This document shows, piece after piece, positions 1 through 8,890 of a stretch of 64,000 nucleotides of DNA (position 1 is the first letter of the stretch; each line of letters begins with the position of its first letter). The notes under the pieces were generated by a model, which saw only the letters and a program-made list of their open reading frames with translations, did no database searches and was not told the DNA's origin. This DNA comes from Hyphomicrobiales bacterium (GTDB lineage: Bacteria > Pseudomonadota > Alphaproteobacteria > Rhizobiales > Rhizobiaceae). The position numbers were made by a program, and so were the translations under genes. The DNA is taken from the NCBI GenBank assembly GCA_900466475.1, contig UBMI01000016.1, forward strand, positions 221,129-285,128, given 5' to 3'.

Positions 1-2
1 AG

Positions 3-1088
3 GCGATTGCCGACAAGGCTTACGAGCTCGGCTTCATCCGCCCGCAGCCGGCAACGATCCATACCGGCAAGAAGGTCGCGATCATCGGTTCCGGCCCCGC
101 CGGCATGGCTGCCGCCCAGCAGCTCGGCCGCGCCGGTCATGACGTGCATCTCTACGAGCGTGAGACGAAGCCGGGCGGTCTGCTGCGCTACGGCATTCCG
201 GACTTCAAGATGGAAAAGAACTTCATCGATCGCCGCGTCGAGCAGATGAAGGGAGAGGGCGTCACCTTCCATTGCGGCGTCAATGTCGGCGTCGACGTCA
301 AGGTCGAACAGTTGCTCGCCGATTATGATGCCGTGCTTTACTGCGGCGGCTCCGAGACGCCGCGCGCAGCCGGTATTCCCGGCACCGATCTCGCCGGTGT
401 TCACGATGCGATGCCGTATCTCGTTCAGCAGAACAAGCGTGTCGGTCGCGAGAATATCGACAGCACCGGCTGGCCGTCCGACCCGATCCTGGCCGGCGCC
501 AAGCATATCGTGGTCGTCGGAGGTGGTGACACGGCGTCGGACTGCGTCGGCACGGCCTTCCGTCAGGGGGCTGTCAAGGTGACCCAGCTCGACATTCGGC
601 CGCAGCCGCCGGAGAAGGAAGACAAGCTCGCCGTCTGGCCGTTCTGGGCCACGAAGATGCGCACCTCCTCTTCGCAGGCCGAAGGCGCGATCCGCGAATT
701 CCAGGTCGCGACGCTCGAATTCGTCGGTGAAGACGGCGTGCTGACCGGTGTGAAGTGCTGCGAAGTCGATGAGCGCCGCCGCCCGGTTCCGGGTACGGAT
801 TTTGTCATCAAGGCGGATCTTGCCTTTATCGCCATCGGCTTCAGCGGTCCGTTCAATGACAGCGTTTTGAAGGAACTCGACGGCAAGCTGACGCTCAATG
901 TCGACAAGCGCGGATCGACCAACGTCGTTGCCAACGATCGTGACTACAAGACCTCGGTCGACAAGCTTTGGACGGCCGGTGACGTGCGCCGCGGCCAATC
1001 GCTGGTGGTCTGGGCGATCCGCGAAGGCCGCCAGGCGGCACGCGCGATCGACGAGGCACTGATGGGCTCCACCGTCCTGCCGAGCTGA
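3..1088 (+). CDS. gltD: Glutamate synthase small subunit, 3' part
   Basis: The gene enters from the left edge, so its N-terminus (the Fe-S region) is missing. The visible part opens with a dinucleotide-binding motif (VAIIGSGPAGMAAA), continues with GGLLRYGIPDFKM, and has a second nucleotide fold (HIVVVGGGDTASD) and the late motif LWTAGDVRRGQSLVVWAI. These are the FAD- and NADPH-binding halves of the GltD family. GltD passes electrons from NADPH to the large subunit, which makes glutamate from glutamine and 2-oxoglutarate in the cytoplasm. gltB is expected upstream, outside the window. A strong terminator follows. Identity is secure; the start cannot be seen. Confidence 0.95.
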   Translation, partial: AIADKAYELGFIRPQPATIHTGKKVAIIGSGPAGMAAAQQLGRAGHDVHLYERETKPGGLLRYGIPDFKMEKNFIDRRVEQMKGEGVTFHCGVNVGVDVKVEQLLADYDAVLYCGGSETPRAAGIPGTDLAGVHDAMPYLVQQNKRVGRENIDSTGWPSDPILAGAKHIVVVGGGDTASDCVGTAFRQGAVKVTQLDIRPQPPEKEDKLAVWPFWATKMRTSSSQAEGAIREFQVATLEFVGEDGVLTGVKCCEVDERRRPVPGTDFVIKADLAFIAIGFSGPFNDSVLKELDGKLTLNVDKRGSTNVVANDRDYKTSVDKLWTAGDVRRGQSLVVWAIREGRQAARAIDEALMGSTVLPS

Positions 1089-1115
1089 TCCTCTTCGAAT
1101 AATTCGTCGAGCGAT

Positions 1116-1145
1116 AAAACTCCGCCGTATTCCGGCGGAGTTTTT
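1116..1145 (+). terminator. Rho-independent terminator of gltD
   Basis: A GC-rich hairpin (CTCCGCCG paired with CGGCGGAG) is followed by TTTTT, about 30 nt after the gltD stop codon. Confidence 0.85.
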
Positions 1146-1343
1146 CGTGGTGCGACCGGTTGACGCGCCGCGGCCTCCGGCAAGCTCCATGCAATTCCCG
1201 AACCGCAGGATTCTTGCGTGCGCAGGCCCGAACCGGCCCGCGACGACTGGCCGGACATGCCCCCGTCCGCTCAGTCGTGAGGCGTTTACTGTTGGCCGTG
1301 GCGCAGGGACAAGGTTGCTGCGGACCATATCAAAGGAAAAACC

Positions 1344-1985
1344 ATGGTTTCCGCAATCGATAGTACGCGGCTGGTCTCAGCCCAATATGCCCTGAAGAAC
1401 CTGCGCGGTTCCGACAGCGACAGCAGTCAGAGTGCCACCGAACCCTCCAGCGCTGCCAGCATTCTCAGCAGCTACGGTCTCGATCCGGACACGTCGTCGC
1501 TACTTTCCAACAATGCGCTTGCAAGTCTGCTCGATACGCTCTCGACGCAGAACGATCAGGCCGAGGAGACAACCGACACTTCGGGCGAGAATCCCGATGT
1601 GACGAGTTCTTCTTTCATGGCCATGCTTAAAAAGCAGCTTGAAGAGGCGGCCCAACAGGAAGGGACCGATGGTACGGCGCATGACATGCTCGCCGCTCTT
1701 GAAAATGGTACGCTGACGGTCTCCGATCCGACACAGGGCGTTTCCATCACCGCCTGGGATGTCGAAAATCCGGAAGAAGCGAATACAGACAGCAAGCCCG
1801 GCACCGATATCGACGCCAGCGGCTGGAACGATTTCCTCAACGCGCATCTGAAGCGCGGCGATGATGCGTCCTTCGTCAAGCAGGGTAATCACTACGTGGA
1901 TCAGCTCGACAACAGCAACGCCTATTTCGGCCAGATCGGCTCGAACTTCTACTATCTGACCTGGCAGCAGGCGACAGCCAAGTAA
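1344..1985 (+). CDS. Hypothetical acidic protein
   Basis: This encodes 213 residues, starting at an ATG preceded by a purine-rich ribosome site (AAAGGAAAAACC). I do not recognise a family. The first 100 residues are very rich in Ser, Thr, Asp and Gln and look low-complexity. The C-terminal part (from about residue 160) is more ordered, with aromatic residues (GWNDFLNAHL, NAYFGQIGSNFYYLTWQQ). There is no classical signal peptide or membrane segment. It stands alone between the gltD terminator and its own terminator, so it is probably a single-gene transcript. Frame integrity and the flanking signals support a real gene; the function is unknown. Confidence 0.75.
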   Translation: MVSAIDSTRLVSAQYALKNLRGSDSDSSQSATEPSSAASILSSYGLDPDTSSLLSNNALASLLDTLSTQNDQAEETTDTSGENPDVTSSSFMAMLKKQLEEAAQQEGTDGTAHDMLAALENGTLTVSDPTQGVSITAWDVENPEEANTDSKPGTDIDASGWNDFLNAHLKRGDDASFVKQGNHYVDQLDNSNAYFGQIGSNFYYLTWQQATAK

Positions 1986-2000
1986 GTCCCGAATGTCAAT

Positions 2001-2024
2001 AAGGGCCGCTCAAGCGGCCCTTTC
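2001..2024 (+). terminator. Hairpin terminator between convergent genes
   Basis: A near-perfect palindrome (AAGGGCCGCT with AGCGGCCCTT) follows the stop of the upstream gene by about 15 nt, then TTTCCTATTT. It lies against the 3' end of the converging SGNH-like gene and could serve both strands. Confidence 0.75.
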
Positions 2025-3269
2025 CTATTTCACGGAGACTTCCGCCGTCGTCTTCAGCGTCGGCATGCGGTAATCGTCTATACGCCCCGCCGGCGCCGGG
2101 GCCATTTCCCCCTGTTCGACCAAGAGATCGCGCGGCGATTTCGTCAGCGTCACCGGCGGTATCTTGCTGGCGCCGAGCAGTTCCGCTCCGCCATCGAGGT
2201 TCGGGTCGGACAGGCTGATCGGCTGCGTGTGTTCAACCGGATTGTTGGGCAGCGTCAACGCCGGCAGGTTGCCGGGATCGAGGCGCACGAGATCGGGGCT
2301 CGCCTGAGTGCCAAGAATGCGGCGAGCGGGCTTTTCCACGTAGAAGGCCAGCTTGCGGCGACCTGCCTGCGTCAGGTTGATGCCATCGGTCGTGCGCAAG
2401 CGCACCTGCTGGCCGTTGACATCGGAGCCGGTGACGATGAACTTGCCATTCTCGTCCACGAAGCCGTCCCAGATATCCACGAATTCGCCACCGATACTTT
2501 CGAGTTGATTGCGGTAGAGCTGGTTCATCTGCACGGCGTCAGCGGTCATCGAATCGGATTCGAAGGCGGGAAGTCCGACCCAGAGCAGCGGAATCTTGCG
2601 GCTCGTTACCTCCTTGCCGAAGGCCAGCACGCGGCGCTGATATTCGCTGAACCAGCCATCGGTGCGGAACTTTTCCTTGCCGGCATCCGTCACCATCTGC
2701 TGGCGATCGTTGGCGCCGATCATGACGACGACCATAGCCGGTTTCAGCTCGTCGATCATTTTCGGCAATTCGCCGGGCCAATTGTAGTAGTCGTCGCGAA
2801 CGAGGCCAGACGAGACGTTGCTGCGGGCTTCTACCACGACACCGGGCGAGGTTTCGAAAGCGGCGGTGAGGCCGTCACCCAGCCCGCCGGCCAGAAAGTC
2901 GCCAACGACCAGAATTTTCTGGGCGTTGTCGAGCTTTTGGACCACGGGTTGGCTGGGCGCGACCGGCGCCGTGCGCATTGGTGTCACGGCTTTCTGCGCA
3001 GGCGGGCGCCTGCGGGGCTGCTGTTGCCGCCGCGGCTGGTCACGCATTTCGGGCTGCGGATTCTCGTCGATGTAACGGCGGCCGAGAAAGAAATCGAGGA
3101 TGGAGCGGCGCTGATAACGAAGCTCCTGCGCTTCGGCGTAATGAGCCGGCAGCATCGAACCCAGGCAAAGGGACAACGCGGCTGCGGCGAGCGCAAGCCC
3201 ACGAATCCATCGGGTCCGGTTAATTTTTCTTGTCATCGGGCAGTTCCGCATCTGCCGGGCATTTTGCAT
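2025..3269 (-). CDS. DUF459-type SGNH-fold periplasmic protein
   Basis: This encodes about 414 residues. Several starts are possible. The ATG at 3269 has GGAAAG 9 nt upstream; a GTG at 3290 and an ATG at 3236 also exist. A basic stretch and hydrophobic core (GLALAAAALSLCLGSMLPA) form a signal peptide. A Pro/Arg/Gln-rich linker follows, then an SGNH-like domain. Block III is intact (VVMIGANDRQ). Block I reads VVGDFLAGGLGDGL, with Phe where the nucleophilic Ser of GDS would stand, and block V reads DGINLT, with Asn in place of the catalytic His. As read, it lacks two of the catalytic residues, so an acyl-hydrolase role is doubtful. DUF459 proteins are envelope proteins of mostly unknown role. 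Confidence 0.8.
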   Translation of the reverse strand: MQNARQMRNCPMTRKINRTRWIRGLALAAAALSLCLGSMLPAHYAEAQELRYQRRSILDFFLGRRYIDENPQPEMRDQPRRQQQPRRRPPAQKAVTPMRTAPVAPSQPVVQKLDNAQKILVVGDFLAGGLGDGLTAAFETSPGVVVEARSNVSSGLVRDDYYNWPGELPKMIDELKPAMVVVMIGANDRQQMVTDAGKEKFRTDGWFSEYQRRVLAFGKEVTSRKIPLLWVGLPAFESDSMTADAVQMNQLYRNQLESIGGEFVDIWDGFVDENGKFIVTGSDVNGQQVRLRTTDGINLTQAGRRKLAFYVEKPARRILGTQASPDLVRLDPGNLPALTLPNNPVEHTQPISLSDPNLDGGAELLGASKIPPVTLTKSPRDLLVEQGEMAPAPAGRIDDYRMPTLKTTAEVSVK

Positions 3270-3425
3270 AGGCAGCAGCTTTCCGTCCACTCTACCCGTA
3301 TTATTTAGGTCAGGCTTTCCCCGCTTCTACAGCATCGGCTCGAAAATCATTATCGATTCCCGGAAGGCACGATGCGTAAATTCAAGGAGTTAAGGCGCCC
3401 TTCACGTGTCTTAGCGTGCGGCGCT

Positions 3426-4649
3426 TTAACGGCGCAGTGCATCGAGAAGCGAGAGCGATGGCTCACCATCCGGCTGCATGCCGATGCGCTCCTGAACGGC
3501 GGCGATGGCTGCCTTGGAGCCGGATCCGAAATTGCCGTCGACATCGCCGCTATAATAGCCAAGCGTCTTCAGGCGCGTTTGCAATTCGAACTTCTCGGTG
3601 ATGTCCAGCGCACCTTGGGGACGCGGCCATCGCTGCTGCATGCCGCCAAAGCCGGCGATCTGGTCTGCGAGAAGGCCGACGGCAAGAGCGTAGCTATCGG
3701 AGGCATTGTAGTTCTTGATGGTGAAGAAGTTCGCCGTCATCAGGAAGCCCGGACCGTCAGCACCCGCCGGCATCTTCAGCATGGCGCGGGTATCGCCGTC
3801 CTTGAAAGGCTTGCCATTCGGACGCTTCAGGCCGAGGGCCGCCCATTGGGCGAGTGTACGCGTCTTGCCGGTCTGCTGGGCGGCGGATGCCGGCACCGCA
3901 ACCTCGTAGCCCCAGGTCCTGCCGGTGTCCCAGCCGTTCTTCATGAGAAGGTTGGCCGAAGTCGCCAGCGCATCGGGCACCGAATTCCAGATGTCGCGAT
4001 GGCCGTTGCCATCGGCATCGACGGCGTAGAGAAGATAGCTTGTCGGTATGAACTGAGTGTGGCCCATGGCGCCGGCCCACGACCCGGTCATTTGCTTGGC
4101 GGGCACGTCGCCGTTCTGCAGGATCTTCAGCGCTGCGATCAACTGCTTCTTGGCGAATTTGGCACGCTTGGGATCGGCATAGGCAAGCGTTGCCAATGCG
4201 CGCGGCACATAGTGAAGGCGCTCATCCTTAGCGAGAACTGCGCCGTAATTTGATTCCATCGACCAGATGGCGAGCAGAATCGATTTGTCGACACCGAATT
4301 GGCGCTGGATCTGATCCAGCGTCTTGCCATACTTGGCGGCCATCTTGCGGCCGATTTCCACAGTGTAGGGATTGACGCGGGAATCGACGTAATCCCAGAT
4401 TTTGGATGTGAATTCAGGCTGATAGGTCGCCTTTTCCAGTACTGTCGGGTCAGGCTCGCTTACCCCCGAAAAGGCTTTCTGATAGGTTGCCTTACTGATG
4501 CCACTCTGCGCGGCAGTTTGGTAGAAGTCCGCAATCCACTTCTGGAACCGGGCATCCGCTTTTGCGTTATTGGGGGCCAGTCCGGTCGCTGTGGCGACAA
4601 CGAGGGCGAGAGCAAGACCACGAAGGGAGTTTATATATTTTTGGGTCAT
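3426..4649 (-). CDS. Lytic murein transglycosylase, MltB family, with C-terminal peptidoglycan-binding domain
   Basis: This encodes 407 residues with an N-terminal signal peptide (cleavage probably near NNAKA). It has an SLT-type catalytic domain with the catalytic Glu at about residue 132 (IWSMESNYG) and the MltB-family signature GAMGHTQFIPTSYL. A PG_binding_1 domain occupies the last 60 residues (LQTRLKTLGYYSGDVDGNFGSGS). Enzymes of this family cleave the MurNAc-GlcNAc bond with 1,6-anhydro ring formation. No lipobox is seen, so it is probably soluble in the periplasm. The gene is transcribed away from galU. Confidence 0.93.
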   Translation of the reverse strand: MTQKYINSLRGLALALVVATATGLAPNNAKADARFQKWIADFYQTAAQSGISKATYQKAFSGVSEPDPTVLEKATYQPEFTSKIWDYVDSRVNPYTVEIGRKMAAKYGKTLDQIQRQFGVDKSILLAIWSMESNYGAVLAKDERLHYVPRALATLAYADPKRAKFAKKQLIAALKILQNGDVPAKQMTGSWAGAMGHTQFIPTSYLLYAVDADGNGHRDIWNSVPDALATSANLLMKNGWDTGRTWGYEVAVPASAAQQTGKTRTLAQWAALGLKRPNGKPFKDGDTRAMLKMPAGADGPGFLMTANFFTIKNYNASDSYALAVGLLADQIAGFGGMQQRWPRPQGALDITEKFELQTRLKTLGYYSGDVDGNFGSGSKAAIAAVQERIGMQPDGEPSLSLLDALRR

Positions 4650-4853
4650 CGGCAGTCGTATCCGTCATCTTCAGTTTTAGCCTGGGCGGTACGTCATGCC
4701 CGTCCTACGCTGAAATTACAGGAACGGAGTCAACAAATTCTTTACCATGGGCGGCCGGTCCAGTCACCATTTGCAAAACGGTAGCAATTCTATACTAGTT
4801 CAAATCGATATAGCGTTGAATTAAAAGCGGTATAGTCAAAACAGGAGGTCGGT

Positions 4854-5741
4854 GTGGCTCTGAATAAGAAAGTTCGTAAGGCAGTATTTCCGGTTGCAGG
4901 CCTGGGAACGCGATTCCTTCCAGCCACAAAAGCGGTTCCGAAGGAAATGCTGACTGTCGTCGACAAGCCAATCATTCAGTATGTCGTCGACGAAGCACTT
5001 GAAGCGGGCATTGAACATCTGGTTTTTGTTACTGGTCGTAACAAACATGTCATCGAAGATTACTTCGATATTCATTTCGAACTTGAGCAGACGCTCAAGG
5101 AGCGCGCCAAGAAGGCGGAAATCACCCTCCTGCAGCAGCAGCTTCCCAAGGCAGGCACGGTGAGCTTTACCCGTCAGCAGGAGCCGCTCGGTCTCGGCCA
5201 CGCCGTCTGGTGCGCCCGCGAGATCATCGGCGACGAGCCTTTCGCCCTGCTTCTGCCCGACATGATCATGAAGGATCAAAAAGGCTGCATGAAGGGCATG
5301 ATCGATCTCTATGAGCATAGCGGCGGCAACATCATCGCCGTCGAAGAATGCGCTCCCGACCAGGCACACAAATACGGTATCGTCGGCGTTGGCGAATCCG
5401 TCGGCGAAGGTTTCCGCATCACCGGCATGGTCGAGAAGCCCGCCAAGGGTACGGCTCCGTCCAATTTCTTCATTAACGGCCGTTACATCCTGCAGCCGGA
5501 AATCTTCAAGATCCTGGAGACCCAGGAGCGCGGTGCCGGCAACGAAATCCAGCTCACCGACGGCATGCTGAAACTGCTGAAGGAACAGGATTTCGCCGGC
5601 TATCACTTCAAGGGCGAGACATACGATTGCGGAGCAAAGGACGGTTTCATCCTCGCCAACGTTGCTTTTGCTCTTGAGCGCGCGGATATCCGCCCGACCG
5701 TCGAAGACGGTTTCAAGAACCTGCTCGCCCGCCTGAAGTAA
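4854..5741 (+). CDS. galU: UTP-glucose-1-phosphate uridylyltransferase
   Basis: This encodes 295 residues. The GTG start is chosen because a full AGGAGG lies 5 nt upstream and the family N-terminus follows directly (KAVFPVAGLGTRFLPATK). The nucleotidyltransferase signature GxGTRFLPxTK, the K in AVPKEML and the GLGHAVWCA motif are all present. It makes UDP-glucose for exopolysaccharide, LPS and glucan synthesis. Rhizobial homologues are also called exoN. The upstream 200 nt are A/T-rich and probably hold divergent promoters for this gene and the transglycosylase. Confidence 0.96.
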   Translation: MALNKKVRKAVFPVAGLGTRFLPATKAVPKEMLTVVDKPIIQYVVDEALEAGIEHLVFVTGRNKHVIEDYFDIHFELEQTLKERAKKAEITLLQQQLPKAGTVSFTRQQEPLGLGHAVWCAREIIGDEPFALLLPDMIMKDQKGCMKGMIDLYEHSGGNIIAVEECAPDQAHKYGIVGVGESVGEGFRITGMVEKPAKGTAPSNFFINGRYILQPEIFKILETQERGAGNEIQLTDGMLKLLKEQDFAGYHFKGETYDCGAKDGFILANVAFALERADIRPTVEDGFKNLLARLK

Positions 5742-5747
5742 GGTTGT

Positions 5748-7292
5748 TCAGCGCTTCAATTTGAGACCGACGCCGGCTCGCCATTGCTGCGAGTCGTCGC
5801 CTTCCTTGCGGGTCGTCAGCTCGTAGCCAAGCGTGCTGGTGAAATCGAGGTATCGGTTGATATTCCAGATAAGACCAGTCGAGGCGGTGTAAACCGTCTC
5901 GTCGCTTATCGTGCTGCCGCTTGGATAGTCGCGTAGCGTCACCCCGCCGATAACCGTCGTTACCAGATTGTCGCGCAGCTGATGATCGACCGTTGTCGTC
6001 AGCTGATGCGAGACATAGCCGCTTTCGCCCGCCGCCGTCGACGGCTGGATGCTGGTCTGCAGATCCAGATTGACATTCGTTCCGCGGATCGGCGACCAGA
6101 GCAGGCTTGCATCGAGTGTTGCCGTGTCGATCGATTTCAGGCGGCTGTCGTCGAAATCCGCCGTCGCATAACCGACTGCGACCTCGCCCTTGAGTTTTTC
6201 GCCCATATCGACCTGCACGCCGCCCTTGCCGCCGTAGCTGTCTCCCGAACGCCGGTAACCCGATGAATCGGTGCGTTCATCGTAATTCGTCTTGCCGATC
6301 GACGCTTCGATAAACGGAATGAGGGCGGGTGACAGTTCGTAGCCGATGCGGCCGCGCACGGTCCCCGTAGTCTCGTTGCGGTCGCTCATCGAAACTGTTG
6401 TACCGTTCGAAAGCTCGGCGTCCGAATAGATCGCGCGGGAGATTGCGAGCGCGGCGGTTCCGCGCAAGATGCCGAAGTCGTGCTCGATGGACGCGCCGCC
6501 GGTAAACTCCTGCACATCGGATTGCTGATCGGCGTTGGTGATCGCATCCGGATCATCCGTGTCTTCGCGGTAGAAATTATAGCCGCCGGTGATGTGGCCG
6601 ACGGTGTCGCGCGTCAGATCCAGCCGCAGATCGCCATCGATCTTGAAGGATGGCTGTTCTTCACCCTCGCCGCTGATGTTCTGCTGCCAGGCTCCTTCGG
6701 AGGTCACGGTCAGCTGATGCCGGCTCCAGTCGGAGGTCAGCGTCGCGCCCATGTCGGTTTCGAGAAAACCGCGGCTTTTTTTCGTGCCGCCATCCTTCGT
6801 GGTTTCGGTGTTGATCGTTTGCGTGACGCTCGGGCGCAGTACAAAGCTGCCGAGCGGGATCCCCGGCGTCTGCTCGGTCGAGACGCTCTCAGATACCTTG
6901 CGTGCCTGTGTCTCGTCGAGGCGGGGCTCGCGGGTGTTCAGCCTGCGCATATCCTCGTCCAAGATCGAACCGGTGATCTCGTCGTCGGGCAGCGGGGATC
7001 GAGTGGGTGCTATTGCGCTGTCTGCGTCCTGTGCCTGTGTCGAGGTGCTGGCAGGGGCGGTCGTATCATCGCCCGCGCCACCGCCGTCCGGCGCCGCGTT
7101 GCCCGTGCCGCTGCGCTGCGTGGCTGACGTGGCCGTGGTGCGGGAATTTGCCGTGCCTGCCGATTGTTGCTGCGACGTGATCTGCTGCGCGAAAGCTGAG
7201 GGCACGAGCAGCAAGCCGATAGCCGTGATGGAGACGGCACGGCTCATGGCGCGGAGCGGCGTCACACTGCTCGTCTGTTTTCCCTGGCCCAT
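5748..7292 (-). CDS. Outer-membrane beta-barrel protein (BBP2-like)
   Basis: This encodes 514 residues. A signal peptide (SITAIGLLLVPSAFAQ) precedes a Gln/Ser/Thr/Ala-rich low-complexity region of about 100 residues. From about residue 145 there are many alternating amphipathic strands (for example GGVTLRDYPSGSTISDETVYTASTGLIWNINRYLDFTSTLGYEL), ending in a short strand, VGLKLKR. This pattern fits the putative beta-barrel porin 2 family of alphaproteobacteria, often found near polysaccharide genes. It converges on galU with a 6-nt gap. The family call is by pattern; a transport role is not shown. Confidence 0.75.
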   Translation of the reverse strand: MGQGKQTSSVTPLRAMSRAVSITAIGLLLVPSAFAQQITSQQQSAGTANSRTTATSATQRSGTGNAAPDGGGAGDDTTAPASTSTQAQDADSAIAPTRSPLPDDEITGSILDEDMRRLNTREPRLDETQARKVSESVSTEQTPGIPLGSFVLRPSVTQTINTETTKDGGTKKSRGFLETDMGATLTSDWSRHQLTVTSEGAWQQNISGEGEEQPSFKIDGDLRLDLTRDTVGHITGGYNFYREDTDDPDAITNADQQSDVQEFTGGASIEHDFGILRGTAALAISRAIYSDAELSNGTTVSMSDRNETTGTVRGRIGYELSPALIPFIEASIGKTNYDERTDSSGYRRSGDSYGGKGGVQVDMGEKLKGEVAVGYATADFDDSRLKSIDTATLDASLLWSPIRGTNVNLDLQTSIQPSTAAGESGYVSHQLTTTVDHQLRDNLVTTVIGGVTLRDYPSGSTISDETVYTASTGLIWNINRYLDFTSTLGYELTTRKEGDDSQQWRAGVGLKLKR

Positions 7293-7435
7293 TCAATCCG
7301 CGCCTGAAATGCTTCGAAGTCTTACCCAAGCGTAAAGCCTTGTGGTTAATCATTCGTTGCCGCGCAGGCTGCGTGTTCATACATGGGAAAGATTGTCGGG
7401 TGGACAGGTAAAGTGAAAAGGTCTAACGCATTGCC

Positions 7436-8431
7436 ATGATCAGAAGAGCGGTAAAACTCGTCGAAAACAGCGTTCTGGAGTCGGGTAAGCGCACCGTCAG
7501 CATTGAAAGGCGCGCCCTGGAAGCACTCGAGCGTGCTTTCGATGATGGGCTGGCCGGACCCTTTACCCGAGCGGTCGAGGTGATTGGCGAGAATACCGGC
7601 CGCGTGATCGTGACCGGCGTCGGCAAGAGCGGCCATATCGGCACGAAGATTGCTGCCACCTTCGCTTCAACGGGTACGCCAGCCTTTTTCGTGCATGCGG
7701 CGGAAGCCAATCACGGCGACCTGGGCATGATTGCCGGCGACGACGTCGTGCTCGCAATCTCGAAGGGCGGCGAGAGCGCGGAGCTGAAAAGCATCATTTC
7801 CTACACGCGCCGTTTTTCCATTCCGCTGATCGCCATGACCTGCAGCCCGCGGTCCTCGCTGGCGACTGCTGCAGATATTGCTCTGTTAATTCCCAATGAG
7901 GAAGAGGCCTGCCCCAACGGGCTGGCGCCGACCACGTCGACAATGATGCAGCTCGCGCTCGGCGATGCCCTCGCGATCGCGCTTCTGGACGCGCGCGGCT
8001 TCACTGCTACGGACTTCCATGTCTTCCATCCCGGCGGCAAGCTGGGTGCCAGCCTGATGCATGTCGCCGACGTCATGCATACCGGTGACCGCCTGCCGCT
8101 CGTCTCCAAGGGCACGTCCGTGCCTGACGCAATCAGGGTGCTGTCGCACAAGCATTTCGGCTGTGTCGGCGTTCTGGATGCGGAGGGCCGGCTCTGCGGC
8201 ATCGTCACGGATGGTGACATGTCCCGCAATCTCAACCGCAATCTCGCAGAGCTGATAGTCGACGACATCATGACGCAGGCGCCGAAGACTGTGAGGCCGA
8301 CGATCCTGGCAACTGCGGCCATGGCGCTGCTCGAACAATATAAGATCGGTGCGCTTATCGTCGTCGACGACGATCAACGGCCGATCGGGCTCGTTCATTT
8401 CCACGATCTCTTGCGGATCGGAGTCGCCTGA
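7436..8431 (+). CDS. kdsD: Arabinose-5-phosphate isomerase, KpsF/GutQ/KdsD type
   Basis: This encodes 331 residues. An N-terminal SIS sugar-isomerase domain (about 40-175) contains VTGVGKSGHIGTKIAATFASTGTPAFFVHAAEANHGDLGM and the AISKGGES motif. Two CBS domains (about 210-265 and 275-330) follow. It interconverts ribulose-5-phosphate and arabinose-5-phosphate, the first committed step to Kdo for lipid A-core. The domain order and length match the family. It abuts the convergent nfeD gene with no gap. Confidence 0.93.
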   Translation: MIRRAVKLVENSVLESGKRTVSIERRALEALERAFDDGLAGPFTRAVEVIGENTGRVIVTGVGKSGHIGTKIAATFASTGTPAFFVHAAEANHGDLGMIAGDDVVLAISKGGESAELKSIISYTRRFSIPLIAMTCSPRSSLATAADIALLIPNEEEACPNGLAPTTSTMMQLALGDALAIALLDARGFTATDFHVFHPGGKLGASLMHVADVMHTGDRLPLVSKGTSVPDAIRVLSHKHFGCVGVLDAEGRLCGIVTDGDMSRNLNRNLAELIVDDIMTQAPKTVRPTILATAAMALLEQYKIGALIVVDDDQRPIGLVHFHDLLRIGVA

Positions 8432-8887
8432 TCAGGTCGGTTCCACCGTCAGGTCGCGGCCGCTGCTGGAAACGACCCTGACCTGTGTTCCGGCCGGAAG
8501 ATTCGGCCCCATGACCTGCCACATCGTGTCGTCGAGACGAATGCGGCCGCGGCCTTCGCGGATCGGTTCGTGTAGTGTCGCGGTACGACCAACAAGGCTC
8601 GCACCGCGCTGATTGAGGAACGGCTCGTCCGTCCTGTCGTTACGCAAAGTCAGCCGCCTTCCAATAAATGTTGCAGCGACCGCCAGGATGGCGAAGAGGA
8701 TCGCCTGAAGTTCCCAGACCCAGAAGGCGGCATCCCAGAAGAGAAGCGACAGAACGCCGACGGCAAGTGCCGCAAGCCCGATCCAGACGAGGAAAAAGCC
8801 GGGCACGACCATTTCGGCGGCGAGCAGCACGAGACCTGCCACCCACCAGCTCCACGGTCCAAGTTCGCCGACGATCTTCGCCAACAT
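8432..8887 (-). CDS. NfeD-like membrane protein
   Basis: This encodes 151 residues. Two to three hydrophobic helices lie in the first 75 residues (WWVAGLVLLAAEMVVPGFFLVWIGLAAL and a second long segment), followed by a C-terminal OB-fold-like domain (GRTATLHEPIREGRGRIRLDDTMWQVMG). This is the short NfeD form, lacking the ClpP-like protease domain. It starts 3 nt after the stop of the stomatin-like gene, and the ribosome site (GGAGCGATGAGCG) overlaps that stop. NfeD proteins partner with SPFH proteins in membrane microdomains. Confidence 0.9.
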   Translation of the reverse strand: MLAKIVGELGPWSWWVAGLVLLAAEMVVPGFFLVWIGLAALAVGVLSLLFWDAAFWVWELQAILFAILAVAATFIGRRLTLRNDRTDEPFLNQRGASLVGRTATLHEPIREGRGRIRLDDTMWQVMGPNLPAGTQVRVVSSSGRDLTVEPT

Positions 8888-8890
8888 CGC

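Noticed and set aside
2229..3308. 359-codon plus-strand ORF opposite the SGNH-like gene
   Set aside because: No signal or domain, and the minus-strand frame has a signal peptide and SGNH blocks.
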